A stretch of 64,000 nucleotides of DNA from Topomyia yanbarensis (lineage: Eukaryota; Arthropoda; Insecta; Diptera; Culicidae), in NCBI RefSeq assembly GCF_030247195.1, contig NC_080670.1, forward strand, positions 37,849,934-37,913,933, given 5' to 3'. The notes under the pieces are model-generated. The model was given only the letters and a program-made list of their open reading frames with translations. It was not told the DNA's origin and did no database searches. Shown here in pieces: positions 44,111 to 57,000 of this stretch. Made by a program: the position numbers and the translations under genes. Each line of letters starts with the position of its first letter. Position 1 is the stretch's first letter.

Positions 44111-46110
44111 AAAAATTGTCGTGGATGCAGGATAAATTGTCCACTACTCAAAATCATCACTATCCTCGCCCAAAGAAAGAATGCCATACGCAACCTGCTC
44201 AAATCTCGCAATCTCAACCGCATCCAGTAGGCTCTCTCTTTCTCTTTCTCTTCGTCTCACCCCGTTAGAGCTGGACTTTTTTTTCTCCCGCACGCAAACA
44301 CCCGGCCAAAGCATTTGCTTCTCTCGGCACAGTCAATCACGTGGTCGTATGGTGTTAAGTGAACAGCCATTCTTCGAATAGGCGAAACCGCGCAATGCTT
44401 TCCTCCGTTCTTCCTAGCAACGCGGAACTTTCATCGCAGCCGTAGCCGGAGAAGTGTTAGCCAAATGACGCAATCTATTGTAACTTGGCATCACCAACCA
44501 ACAACAAATGACGTGTTCAAAGCCGACCTATTGTTCCATGCATTCTGCACACACACAGGAAATCCATGTCCTCCCCCAAACGTTAGAAGAACGGTTCAGG
44601 GTAACACCCACGAATGGAATCTATCCCACGCCCGCCAACGCACCTCGAAAGATGCGCCATTAGGAGAAGAAGAAGATGGGCAGCGTTTTCACTTTTCTCC
44701 TCTCGTTACCGGGATGTTATTTTATCACTTTTAAACCTACCCACCTATATATTTCGGAATTTCTATGCGACACAGACACGACGCGAAATATGTTTATTTA
44801 TTCAAAATCCGTGATGTGTCCCACATTGCTGCGGATGTGAACTGACAAACGGGGAGGATACACTCCGCGGTTGTCGGTGTCGCAATTTTTCGTGAGACAA
44901 CAATGAACGCAGGTTTCACCTCACCGTCATCATTGCCGGGCGAGGCCGATCATTAGCCTGTGGCTGTGAATTGAGATGTGATTAAATGTTATTGTGTAAA
45001 AGTTTGCTTACGTCGACCATACCCGGTTGCTGGTGCTGCTGCTGCTGCTGCTAGGGAGAAGACGGAAGCGAACCCGCCGCTAATCGGGTTCGTCGCTTGA
45101 CGAACGACCATTCCGTCCTGTCTCCGAGGCATAGACTCGCCAGCCATGCAATTTGAAGTGGTTTGAAGCTGCTTGCGGCAATGTCTTACTTAATTGGAAG
45201 GTTTTTTTTCGGGTACATAACTGGGTTATTTGTTTACTGACCTAGTCAAGCCCGTTTGCAACTTGTACCGTGCCCGAAATGACGGGTTTCGTGGGAGAGA
45301 TAATTGTTTCGTAATTGGTACGGTTCCGGAGGTAAAAATTAGCAATTTTTATCAAAAGGCGTTTGAGAGCTGTTCGGTGTGCATTTCTGGACAATTATCT
45401 TCTGAAACTAGGACAGCAACCACTGCTGTAAAAAGCGCTGAGATTTACGAATTAATAGTCGTTTATGTCTGACTGCTCTTTCGGTAAAATTCTAATTAAC
45501 GCATTTTCCAAGTTTTGTAAAGAGATGGTGCTTTGCTTGCGGAGCTTAGATAATGATGGATAAATGAATATGAAAGCATAAAATTTTGATAATACTATGC
45601 TAGTTTACTCCAGAGGGTGAAAATTGGGTGATAACTATTTTTGTGTGGGGTGGTCAACTAACAATAACTAGACTAGTCAAGGATTGCGCTTCGACTTCGT
45701 CTCATAAATATCTGGCACCGATTTGGCACTATATAAACGCAAAACCTTAAGCTTAACACTATCTGTGCATGTGAAACGACAATAAAACTGATAGCTTCTC
45801 ATGGTTGTAGTCGCATACTGATAGGGAAGGAGAATATCTGTTTTTCATTAAATGAGCTGCTCGAAATAGTGTCTGTTCCGGAGTGGGTTGCCGCAAGACA
45901 AATGAGGGCCTCTTCAACTATATCCGGACCTTGTGAGCTAGATCTAAAACGGCGACCCGATCAGAATCGTAACCCTGGTAGTGCGGGAAGCCGGAACTTC
46001 CAACAACATTCCCGAAGGTCAATATAAAACAATGGATAAAAAATACGTCGATAAATTGTGGAATAGAACTTAATTCGTTCTAATTTTGTCTTTAAGTTGT
46101 CCTAAATTTT
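44111..46110. other. Single-copy-looking DNA without recognised gene
   Basis: No supported gene. A CTG run lies at 45033-45052 and a CTCTTT-rich run at about 44231-44252. Open frames at 44465-44734 and 45230-45472 lack recognisable motifs. Confidence 0.4.
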
Positions 46111-46114
46111 CCCT

Positions 46115-46215
46115 AGACGGCACCGTTGGTTAAATAGTAAGCATGACCGCCTCTCTCCCCAGTGGACCTGACTGAAACCTCAGTGCTATCAGAACCATAT
46201 TGAAACAGTTTGCGT
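46115..46215 (+). repeat. SINE-like sequence, second copy
   Basis: Shares CCGCCTCTCTCCCCAGTGGA with the copy at 43845-43945 and has A-box-like TTGGTTAAATAGTAAG upstream, but its B box (GACTGAAACCTC) is mutated. Confidence 0.4.
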
Positions 46216-46600
46216 GAAAGTTTCATGATTGCGTCGGAACGAGCGTTTGTATGTTCACATTTGAGCCCGCGTTTATAAAAAGTGCTAAAATGTTCACTTA
46301 ATCACCGCGGCGTTTTCATGTTTGCGAGATCACTGGCGTAAATGTGCGGAGATGATCGCGAAAGATTCGAGCATTTGTATGTTACCATGTTTGAGCGCGT
46401 GGGCGTTTGTATATCGCGGGTGGTTTTTTGACTGTACGGTTCAGATACTAGAAGAGAGGGAGTTTCCCCATATCCCCAGAGTGTCCGGCAATATTATCCT
46501 GCAGCGAACCTTACATGTCAAAATGAAAATTTTAATCGTATCGCATCTGTCCGATCAGTATGTCTCCCATCTCAGTCACCCGCTGGACACAACAGTCATG
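46216..46600. other. Spacer before endonuclease relic
   Basis: No gene supported. The plus frame beginning 46322 is open only because it overlaps the relic in another frame. Confidence 0.4.
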
Positions 46601-47398
46601 GCTTGGTCATTCCCTCCGCAACGCATGTTGTTCCTCTTCCGGACAACAGTACCTACATCCTGCGCGCCAGTCGCATTGATGCTGATCATCGAGCCCGCAG
46701 TCCTGAAAATTGGTATGCAACACGACACCTCCCACATAACACTGATGGTTTGCGGATCTACTATCAAAACGCTAGAGGGCTCAAGACGAAAATTGACGAC
46801 GTGTATTTCGCTGCCATGGACGGTAACTACGATGTTTGCGTCTTCACCGAAACGTGGCTTAATGCAAGGATAACATCGGTGCAGCTTTTCGGCGATGCTT
46901 ACACCGTATACCGTGTGGACCGAAATAGTGGCAACAGTATTCGCGGTCGTGGAGGAGGAGTTTTGATTGCTGTTTCCACCGCATTTGCTTCATGTAAGAT
47001 ATATGTAGATAGTTTAACCAGTGTTGAGCCTGTTTGGGTTAGAATTACAACTCCATCGAGAAACTTTTATATTGGTGCTATCTATATTCCTCCTGAAAAT
47101 CGACTCGAATATCATGCAACTTCACATGGATGCTGTGAATAACGCTTCTTCACATGCTAACGCGGATGGTGTGATGATTGTCCTTGGTGATTTCAATCAG
47201 CCAGAGCTCATTTGGGTGCCGTCACGACATGTTCCGTCAATGAACCATCCAGTGTGATTGTTCCACTTGACAACTTTCATCTTGCGCTTGAAATCTCAAT
47301 TGACACTATTCGCTCAGCTCAGTACGTAAAAACTCCTTCTGTCGACCGTCTCAATATTATCAGTTTTGAGAGGAACAAATTAACTGCAGTCTTCAAGT
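46601..47398 (+). pseudogene. Non-LTR endonuclease relic
   Basis: From about 46748 the frame reads LRIYYQNARGLKTKIDDVY then VCVFTETWL (endonuclease glutamate), YTVYRVDRNS and GRGGGVLIAVSTAF. After about 47100 the reading shifts frame: VMIVLGDFNQPELIW (47171-47215) carries the GDFN motif. A third frame ends in FHLALEISI, where an SDH motif would normally sit just upstream and is degraded to DN. The block spans nearly the whole APE-type domain in three frames with no reverse transcriptase after it; the octamer array begins at 47399 instead. The style resembles Jockey/CR1-type elements, by memory only. Confidence 0.7.
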
Positions 47399-47962
47399 CT
47401 TCCAGTGTTCCAGTGTTCCAGTGTTCCAGTGTTCCAGTCTTCCAGTCTTCCAGTCTTCCAGTCTTCCAGTCTTCCAGTCTTCCAGTCTTCCAGTCTTCCA
47501 GTCTTCCAGTCTTCCAGTCTTCCAGTCTTCCAGTCTTCCAGTCTTCCAGTCTTCCAGTCTTCCAGTCTTCCAGTCTTCCAGTCTTCCAGTCTTCCAGTCT
47601 TCCAGTCTTCCAGTCTTCCAGTCTTCCAGTCTTCCAGTCTTCCAGTCTTCCAGTCTTCCAGTCTTCCAGTCTTCCAGTCTTCCAGTCTTCCAGTCTTCCA
47701 GTCTTCCAGTCTTCCAGTCTTCCAGTCTTCCAGTCTTCCAGTCTTCCAGTCTTCCAGTCTTCCAGTCTTCCAGTCTTCCAGTCTTCCAGTCTTCCAGTCT
47801 TCCAGTCTTCCAGTCTTCCAGTCTTCCAGTCTTCCAGTCTTCCAGTCTTCCAGTCTTCCAGTCTTCCAGTCTTCCAGGCTTCCAGTCTTCCAGTCTTCCA
47901 GTCTTTTAGTCTTCTAGTTTTCCAATTGTCCAGTCTTTCAGTCTTGTAGTCTTCCAGTCCTC
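47399..47962. repeat. CCAGTCTT octamer tandem array
   Basis: About 60-70 copies of an 8-base unit CCAGTCTT run in register, almost perfect between 47437 and 47875, with CCAGTGTT variants at the start and degenerate units at the end. Eight is not a multiple of three and the unit has no stop in any phase, so all three plus frames stay open and encode the same SSLPVFQS octapeptide. The predicted proteins are artefacts of the array. Confidence 0.97.
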
Positions 47963-48375
47963 ATTCAGGTTTGTTATGAATATATACCAAATTCGTTACT
48001 GATACTTTTTGCATGTATCAGACAACTAGCAGCTGGGAAAATGGATGATGACATGATTATGACTTTCAATGGTTCAGTTTTCGATAAAATTCCAAAATTT
48101 GACTAATTTTGTGAAAATCACTCCTACAACATTTTTTTGTAGGATTTGTCATTTTTAGACTAGAGCCATTTGAAAAAAAAATTGGTAAAGAAAGTTTGGC
48201 CCTTTTCAAAAGACAGGCTAGATCATTTTTGGAAAAACAAAGTATGCAAAGTGGCTTTTTGTGACAAAGTCTTCATGTACAGAAAGTTTCATTAAAATCT
48301 GAGAGGGTGCTGTCAACATTTGTTCGAGTTGGCGCGAAATTCGTCATTGGGATATTGACAAAGCAATACCAGTGC
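47963..48375. other. Gene-free stretch
   Basis: AT-rich and non-coding; nothing recognised. Confidence 0.4.
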
Positions 48376-48550
48376 AGTTAACTCTCTCTATGTCGATATT
48401 CTCTATCTCGATATTTCTCCCTATCTCGATTATTTCGTAAGTCCCTTCAGATTGCCTGTGAAAAAACCTCCGTATCTCGATATTTTCTCTATCTCGATAT
48501 CTCCCTATCTCAAAATTCACCTGCAATTTTCTCTCTTTATGTCAGTGTGA
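48376..48550. repeat. MITE-like repeat rich in CTCGATAT
   Basis: Starts AGTTAACTCTCTCTATGTCG and carries five TCTATCTCGATA-type units. The related short copy at 51972-52038 is inverted. This sequence type is familiar from many mosquito loci (memory only). Confidence 0.6.
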
Positions 48551-49552
48551 TCTTTTTTTCCGTCGGCACATCGCACAGTGGATACAGCATGGAATGTAGA
48601 TTGACGATTAGGGCATTTAGTCCGATGTCTATTTACTTGATATGTATTGATATGTTCTCGTATAGTCATATCAGGCATTGCAAAAAAACTCATGTTTGGC
48701 ATATTCATCTGGATGTGCTATATCTTTACCTCAAAAATTTGTGCAGTTACTGGTATACGCATGAGAGATTTTTTAGAAAATTGCACACTACAGCGGAATA
48801 TTTAACAATATGTTTGTTTACAATCGTTTCCAGCACCTTTAAATGTTAAATTGGTTAATTTTGTTGTAGATGGGGAGAGAGCACCCCATACAGTAATATC
48901 ATATTCAATCTCCAGAACGGTAATCTAATCAACGATATCCTTAAACAAGTCATTTTATTGAAAATATAAAAAAAAATTCATTTGCAAAAATATTGATTTT
49001 TAAAGCTGCACTGTCGTTTTCCAGGGACTCTTCTGAAAAAGGAATCATGTGATGTGCATATTTCTAGATTGGATTATTCAAAAAGTAACAAAAATAAAAT
49101 TGCGTTCTCGCAACTGATATTTAATAAATGGGATTAGCCAAACCAACTTTTAAGATATCTTGATGTTTCGATTTTCGAAGCAATTTTGGCCATATAATGC
49201 CCATGAAATATATAATACATAGCGTCGAAACGAAATTTTCGATCAATCAGAGAAAGTATTGTTAGCCAACATTTTTACGTAGTGCTCTAAAACGTTTATA
49301 AATTACGCATACTATGCAAATGATTTTTTTTTGAATCCTTACAGTGTACATCGTATCATCTGCGCACGTTTAGCAAAAAATGCAAATATATAAAAAATTA
49401 GGACAGACCTCTTTTCGAGATACTTCGGAAACATTAAAAACAAAGCAAGCAATGATTTTTTTATATTCTCCCTAACTTTGTGGAAAAAATTGCAAATTGT
49501 AAACATAAGCAAACAACATCTAACTTCTCACATGCAGGAGGATTAATGATCG
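48551..49552. other. Gene-free stretch
   Basis: AT-rich and non-coding. Its last 8 bases (49545-49552, AATGATCG) are the left target duplication of the following element. Confidence 0.5.
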
Positions 49553-51432
49553 CAGTGGCGTAGCCAGAAATTTGGTTTGGAGGGGGTTTTGACGAAAATC
49601 TTAGATTTTTCAAAAATGTTTGCGGGTCTATTGATGACATTTAATCTGTAAGCCGCGTTCGACTGGGTACTACCGTGTTCTGCAGTAATAGCGAAATGGG
49701 ATGGTGTGAGCGGGCATGGGCGCTATAACCCTACCGTAGGCAGAACTAAGTACCTGCCGCAGGTGTCAGTTATGTTGGGTGGCGGACTACGAGACAGGTT
49801 AGGTCAAGTTCAATGAGTGGATCAAAAAACACCACTTTACTAACAAAAGCATGAGCTGAAAACTCGCAACTTCGAAACCGTAGCATAGCTTTGATAGACG
49901 AGGCAGAAGGTGTGGAAATGCGGGGATCGAGCGACGGCACAAGAGCTGCGCAAAATGCGCCAACGCGTGGTCAAGTGGCAGACGATCAGCGAATGGATGT
50001 GTGTAGTGTAGATCAAAGGCCATTTCTTCTACTAGAGCATTATCAATGTGCATTGACCTCACGAAGCCGAGAAAGATGCATTTTATGCGCAGCTGGAGCA
50101 TGTCTATGATGGCTGCCTATAGCGGAATGTTAAGCTCGTCATCGGTGACATAAACATCCTGATAGGTCGGAGGCATTGTATAAACCGGTTATCGCACAGG
50201 ATAGTCTGCACACCTTATAAGGTGTACACATTATTTGTGCAGAAATCTCACGATTGATAAGTATATTATGACGAACACCTAAACAGCGAAGCAGTAGACG
50301 ACAAGAGTATTGCAAGAATCAGCTTGTAGACGCGCGCAGTCGACGACAGATTCCGGATCTACCTAAGATTCATGAAAAACTAGGACGGTTGAACCGCTGG
50401 CAATGATCAACTGTCAAGTGAGCTACTCAAACACAGAGTACAGGAATTGGCTAGAGCACTACACTGGGTGCTTTTGAAGATCTGGAAGGAGGAGATTTTA
50501 CCGAAGTATAGGATGTAGGGAGTAGTATGTCCCATCTATAAAAATTGTGTTAAGCGGGATTTTTGCAACTAATTACCGATTAATCACATTACTGAACTGC
50601 CCTTGTACGGAAAGGTGACGTAAACGCCATCCAGTATATATAGCAAAGTGGCGTGGAAGTCACTTTTACATACTAGGATAGTAAAGTCATCTACAAGGTG
50701 TTCTCCCAAATTCTTTGTTGCCGCCTATAACCGTTAGTAAGGGAATTCGTAGTGCAATAATGCTATAATGCACAAATACGGGTTGCATTCATATCTTCAA
50801 CCAAGCTATTTGTAATAACATTCTTGAAAACTTTGCTGAAGACACTAAGCCTCGAACTAAATTTGATTGGAATTAGTAATTCATCCAATTGGAAAAATTA
50901 ATCAATAAAATTATGCTGCTAAAGTGCTAAATACTAAATCTCCAAAAGCTGAGGGTTTCCAAATTATGGAATCTTGGCGCCATTCAATTCGATACCCAAA
51001 TGTACATCATAAATAGCGAAAAACGTGAAAAACTTTAAATTTTTTTTAATTACCAATTTTAGCTAGTGGCACTTTATATAAATGTACATAAAAACCGATT
51101 CTGACCTGTTAGAGACAAGCGTAAAACTCCATTTTTCATCAGTTTCTATGTAGGCGTTTTCATTGAGCTATTTTGCTTGATATTTACATGATTTATCAAC
51201 TATAGGATCCTCACTAAAATATTAGTTACAAGATCCCATTCTCACAATTTACAAAAAGTCCCCATAACGTTTTAAACATTAAGTTCTCAATGTAATGAAC
51301 AGATAATAAACTTCCAAAATTATTATTTGAATATTTAATAAACTAGTCAGCATTAAACTTTTTTTTCTTCAATTCAAATATTTTGGTTTGGAGGGGGTTT
51401 TAACCCCCAAAACCCCCTTGGCTACGCCACTG
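49553..51432. mobile_element. 1.88-kb hAT-type element with 8-bp TSD
   Basis: Terminal inverted repeats CAGTGGCGTAGCCA and TGGCTACGCCACTG are joined to GGGGGTTTT runs at both ends, and AATGATCG is duplicated exactly at 49545-49552 and 51433-51440. No transposase is present. The interior contains a fragment of an RTE-like LINE (49880-50640). The near-perfect duplication suggests a fairly recent insertion. Confidence 0.95.
49880..50640 (+). pseudogene. RTE-like LINE fragment inside the hAT element
   Basis: Broken plus-strand reading with LRKMRQRVVKWQTISEWM near 49950-50000, then EKDAFYAQLEHVYDGCL and VKLVIGDINILIGR (about 50070-50170, the endonuclease GD.N motif), and later ELLKHRVQELARALHWVLLK-like text and a PIYKN.VKRDF.N segment (50420-50575). 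The frame changes repeatedly and the middle is deleted. It was either captured by the hAT element or inserted before the element spread. Confidence 0.6.
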
Positions 51433-51613
51433 AATGATCGAATTAATATATCTATAAAACGAACCGAACTAGTATCTCTATATAATGAGAAATATTTACA
51501 CAATTTCGACAATATAGTACGAAAATGTTGTTTTCGTGGTCAAAATAATTTCGATTACAATTTTGCACAATTGTAAACTTTGTGAAGCTGATGAATATAA
51601 ATACAGAAAAAAG

Positions 51614-51876
51614 ATATCTAGAGAAAATTTTCAATAGGACGTAAGTAACATTGAGAGCCTCTCTTTGTTTACTTTCTCTTTCGATTATTACGACGTCATT
51701 ACAACACTTTGCACTAATTTTCCAGTACATATCGAAAGCCGACGGTTTTTACTAGAATATTATGCAAAGAGTAGAGTAGTAAACGTTGAAATGGCCGAGT
51801 AATGAACAGAAGAGAAAGACCCCAAAGAGAATCTCTCATTGTTACTTACGTCCTATTGAAAATTTTCTCTAGATAT
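51614..51876. mobile_element. 263-bp MITE with perfect 37-bp inverted termini
   Basis: Bases 51614-51650 and 51840-51876 are exact reverse complements over 37 positions, containing AATAGGACGTAAGTAACA. Adjacent sequence (GAGAGCCTCTCTTTGTTTACTTTCTCTTT) is shared in part with a copy in the Osiris intron at about 59180-59320. Non-coding. Confidence 0.9.
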
Positions 51877-51971
51877 ATGCGTTGCCTTCCACTGCTACCC
51901 CCTAGGACGAGCTTCTATCTTCGTTTCGCAGCATGCATTATGATGTCCTGAAAGAAAAAAAATATCAATGT

Positions 51972-52038
51972 GTTAACTATCTCGATCTCTCCCTATGTCT
52001 ATGGTCCCTTCAATATCGACACAGAAAGAGTTAACTGT
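51972..52038. repeat. Short copy of the CTCGATAT repeat
   Basis: GTTAAC at both ends with CTATCTCGATCTCTCCCTAT inside; relates in inverse orientation to 48376-48550. Confidence 0.6.
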
Positions 52039-52169
52039 ATAGACTTTAGAATGTAAGACACTTTTAATTCAAATTTTAATCATTTTACCAACGTACTGAA
52101 GAGTTACAAATATCCCAGTGTACCTTTGTTTCGAAGTCGCACCGCTCATGCGGCAAAACGGTGCTGGAT

Positions 52170-52270
52170 GGGCCGAAATCTATAGCGTCCAGATGATGGA
52201 GTCACCTCTCTGGCATCGGTGATTGGCACTCAGTGCGGAAAGAGACCGGCGGAAAAACAGATTCAATTGC
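52170..52270 (+). repeat. Dispersed repeat, copy 2
   Basis: Second copy of the repeat at 43990-44110, sharing GGAGTCACCTCTCTGGCATC and AGAGACCGGCGGAAAA. Confidence 0.6.
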
Positions 52271-53886
52271 ATGGAAAATGTAGTCAGTGTCTATTTAAAA
52301 CTTTTTTCTATAATATATCAAGACAACGAAGATGTAATAAAATATCATTTTCATCGGTCAGTATCCCTGACAGCACTGGTCCAGCGGAAAACAATCAGGT
52401 TAATTGAAACAAGTTCAGTTCTACGGATAATACTTTCAACTATTTGTGCTGAAAGGATAGGGCGTAACCCCTATTATTGGCATTACTAACTTTTGTGAGA
52501 AAATCTTGCAAAAACCAAAAGTTTTAACTGTTTAAAAAAATTGTCGTTTGTAAACAAGATGAGCATGAATTATAAATAAAATTAAATAAGTTCAATTAAA
52601 TTAAATTACATTAAATTGAAAGACCAACTTATAGAACACTTGGTCAATGTATTGTCGATCATTCTAAATTTATGGTAAATTGAAATGTGTAGTGGTTTTG
52701 TCTGAATTAATTTCAAAATACATTTCTGATGTAAAAAAAACACAAGCTTCCCGAACACTACAGCCGACTTGACCAGACTTCTTTTAAAGTTGATGATTGA
52801 TGCGATAATTGACTGCTTCTACGCCAACAACAATTGAAGTTGCATAAAACGTACTCCAACATGAGTGACTTATGACAGCATTCCTATTCACTTAGCGAAT
52901 CCGCCGTAACTGCATGTCTTCAATTCAAACTTTGCCAAAGATATTACCCCAAAAACATCAGGGTCGTTCGACAGAAAAATTAGCATCTACGGAATGGTGT
53001 AAGCTAGCCAAAATGATTTTTTTTTCTTTCGAAAACGCTCACCACCAGATCCGTTAACTTTTCCTTTTAACCTCCTTCAGCGGTAGCAGGACTTCCACAG
53101 CTGCCACCGCTCGAAGGAATGGAGTTCTGCGGGTAGCGGTAGCGGCGGAAATCGTCGGACCCCACCCCGCCAAGGAAGATGATATCCATCTGCATACCAA
53201 CGGTGACAAACTGAGTATGGGTGTGAACCTGCGGCATCTCTTACACAATCGGTAACATTATTTTCTTATTGGCCTGGCGACGACGCTCGGGTGCGTATGT
53301 GTATTTGAGGCAGGCGAAAGCGGGCAGGCGGGCGGTAGCTGCACAGTCTTTCTCACAATCAGGCGGGCGGGACCGGCCAACTCCGCGATCGGTAACCGGC
53401 AGGATGACGGTGTGTGAACTAGCATGTGAACATTGAGCAAGAGGCATCTTTTTCATCTCGTCATCGCCGTCACCGTCGTCGGATCGGGAGATGATGGCAC
53501 GATCGTGTGTGCGTGCGGAATTGGCGAGCAAGAGAGAGAGAGCCTTACTGGAAAGAGATCTTCGGATCGGGTTGGTGCTCTGAGTCAGCATCTCACCGTG
53601 CAAGTGCTGAAGTTGCAGGTGTCGAAGCGATATTTTCTCGTGTTGCTTTTTTTTTTTGGAAAAATGCCCACACAGGTGAGAGCAGCAGCGGGAGAAATGA
53701 TCGGATGGTTTTTTTTCGGTGTTTTCCTTTTCGTTTTTTTCCTCCGGCCACGGATCTCTTTCTCTCTCTCTCTCTCTCTTGCTCTTTTCGGGCGTGTTTG
53801 CCGATACAGAAATTATTTAACATAATATCTTGGTATTACAATTTATCATCATCTCGTTGTTTAAAGAAGCAATTTTTTGTTGGTGC
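52271..53886. other. Upstream region of the Osiris gene
   Basis: No gene recognised. It contains an ATTAA-rich tract (52570-52620), a GC-rich part from about 53050, and a TC microsatellite at 53756-53780. The promoter of the Osiris gene lies at its end. Overlapping open frames on both strands at 53241-53893 lack motifs. Confidence 0.5.
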
Positions 53887-53927
53887 TATATAAGGGTTAC
53901 AATATTGAGATAGGAGTACAATTCATT
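53887..53927 (+). promoter_or_regulatory. TATA box and likely start region of Osiris gene
   Basis: TATATAAG at 53887-53894 is followed by an initiator-like TTCATTA around 53922-53928, some 38 bases downstream of the first T. Transcription starting about here gives a 5' UTR of about 165 bases up to the ATG at 54090. The exact start is inferred. Confidence 0.6.
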
Positions 53928-54089
53928 ACCGATCGTTGAAGAATAACGAACTCGAAGAGACAGACACAGAGCAGCCCGAAGCGAGCGAGTGCGTGTGGAA
54001 AAGTTCTGTGCTATCAAAAGAACTCTGAAGTTAGCGGGTGAAGTGAAGTGATAGAAAAATAATAAACACACAACAAGTCCCCAGTAATC

Positions 54090-57000
54090 ATGAAAGTGCT
54101 AATCGTATCCGCGGTGCTCCTGGCCTGTGCCATGGCCGCCCCAGCTCCGGCAGAGGAAACCTCGTCGACCGGAAGTGCGCTAAATATGGCGCTCAAATTC
54201 TTCGGCAGCTGTTTCGAATCGGACGAAATGGGAACCTGTCTGGCGGTGAAAGGAATTACCGCCCTGAACCGTGCTGCCCGTGCCAACAACATCGAGATCG
54301 TGCCTGGTGTAACCTTCTCAAGGTGAATTTCAAAAAAAAAAAAAATTAATGAAAACAACATAGACTGAAATCGATAACAGATAAAGAAGTGAAAAGTAAA
54401 GTTTTTTGGGGGTGTTATGCAACCCATACCTGTGCAGCTAAATATCCCGTGACTTTTCGCTGGGGAAAACAGGAAACTATGCAAGTAGTTCCCTGCACGA
54501 CAACAACGTGCAACTGAGTGACGGTGTGACAGTTTGGTTCCCGCCTTCCCCAGCAAACTTAATTGCAGATTCGATGCACGCAATGAATCAGCAAACCCGC
54601 GGCGGTTCCTTTCCCGGACCACAGTTACGACCATTCAGGCTATTACCTACCTGTGTAGGCTGGTGAAGATCTGTTGAATTTCAATTGGTTCCGCGATCGT
54701 ATTACGAAATGTGGGGGTGCATTGTGCGGTTGACTTGAGCGATTTTCCATTAACAGGTGCAAGGCGTTCCGTTCCGTTTGGAGGGTTTTGGTCTGACGAG
54801 TGAAATGTTGTGACAATGTTGAATTGATTAGGTTCCCACAGCCTCATTAATTGTGGAGGAAAACTCACAGCTCTTACAGATTTCAACGGGGTCGTAAATT
54901 AGGAACCCCAGTTGTAGGCTGTTTGTAGGAGACGAACCTCTGCGACCAGCATTAGCTTGCTTGGTTTCATAATTCACTTGCTTGGAACAAGATTTTGAAG
55001 ATGTTTACTGTTAGTATATGTATAGTAGAACGATTTTGTACTTGTCATAAAGTAGTTTGATCTAAAGTTGTACTAGAACTGCCGCGCTACTAGATGTTAA
55101 ATGAACGCCCAAAAAAATTGGGATGTTGTTTGATTCGATTTTGGTAAGGATGCGATCTATACGAAATTTTTGGTCACATTTTACATTTTGTAATCACAAT
55201 TCCTTTCAACATTCATCGTCAGTTAGAAAATCGCCCCTTTTTAATTTTATATCCAACAATTCCATTACTTCGTAACTGCTACTACACGCATTCCATTATT
55301 TTTAGATCACTCATTTGGATCTAATTCTCTTTAAACTTTTATTCCTCCGTTCGCCACCCAATTTAACGAAAATTGTCATACCAAACTGTTGATTGTTTCA
55401 ACTTTAAACAATTAATTAACCATTTTATTGATTCTTCTACTTTTTCTCTTAGTTACCCATTTCTTATGATTATTCTTTTTTTTGATTCCATCACCTGTCA
55501 TTTTGGAAATCGTCATTTAGACTCTCTTTATTCGTACACTTGAGTCTTTCAAACCATTATTTTCATTCCTGTCATGCTCAGTTCGGTATTTGACACATGA
55601 TGACTCTCTAATACGCACCATTTCAACACCATTAGTCACGTGACAATATTTACGTCGAAATTAGCCATTCTTCACCAAAGACCTCAACAAGGAATTTGTT
55701 CTAAAGCGATACTTTCGTTTCGAGAATTGTAGCACTCCTTTTCAGCACTAGTCATTCCAACACGAATAACTCTAGGGTTCGCTGCATGATGACACCCATT
55801 TCACAATTCCAAAACCAATTAATCCTTCAACACCCTGTATTCCGAAATTATTTACTTTTACATTCACGACACTCATTTCAGAATTGGTTATCAATTTCTA
55901 GAATTTCCACACTACACAAGATTACTTTAATCCGGGCCCCTATTTACACAGTCACGTCATCCAGTTACTAGGAGAAAATTTCCTTCTACTCACTAGGTGA
56001 CTGTGAGAATGGAGTCCACGATATCCTTTCATTTCAGAATTTGTCACTCTAATTTGTAGGAATCGGAACGCGATGACACTGAATCGGTTCGCAATTCGTC
56101 ACGTGACGACCCCAACTTCCAAATTCGTCATGTGACGAATCTCACACCGCAACTCACTTCGGAGTTTATCACGAGATAATATTCTTCATTTTGTAATTCA
56201 TCCATCTATCATTCACCGTTCCCCTACTCCTCTTTTTTATCATCATTCTGATACTTGTTATTTCACCTTTCGTCAGCTTGTAAAACTTGATTCTTCCTGG
56301 AACAATACCCTCAAAACATGTCGTAAATCTTCACTTTAATATTCACCATTTTGACACTAATTATTCAAATGCCCTTTTCTACCGTCAATCTAATTCTAGT
56401 GTTTCTAACGTTTGTCACGTGACACTCAATGATACACGATATGACACGCACTTAACGACACTCTACATTACAGGGTTCGTCACTCCAACATGCGTCATCA
56501 CGTTTTTTTAAATTTTCCATTCTGTTACTATTAATTATTACAACAATCTTTAATACATTGCGTAGCTAGGCATTCGTCACGTTGCGACACTCCTTTCAGA
56601 AACTACAAGGAACTACGCGGAAATCGTCATTTCCACGCTCGTAATTTCGAAACTCACATTTTCGAATTTATCAATCTAGCACTCATCATGGCGAAATTCT
56701 TATAGGGATTCGCCACGTGATTTCACCCGCGCTCCCGAGTTCGTCACGTGACGATATTCGCAGCGTCATGAAGATCCCAACTTCCAATGCACTCGTCAAT
56801 GCATATCCTTACATAGTTTATTTAGGCAATCATTACCAAACGACACTCGTTACGGAATGCACTATTCTGATACTATTTGTCTGAAACTTGACATTACGAA
56901 ATTCATTTAAAAGTCTGTTACATGCAGTAGTGTTGATCATACGTCATGCCGATTCTTTCCGATAGTTATTATTCGGGCTCTCGTCATTCCAGCACTCGGC

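Noticed and set aside
47212..47949. Three long plus frames of 162-245 codons
   Set aside because: They are produced by the octamer array, which has no stop in any phase.
53241..53893. Upstream gene on either strand before the Osiris promoter
   Set aside because: Open frames overlap on both strands, include a TC microsatellite and show no motif.
54014..54634. 206-codon minus-strand frame over Osiris exon 1
   Set aside because: It is the antisense of a GC-rich coding exon and its UTRs, with no domain, no splice support and no promoter.
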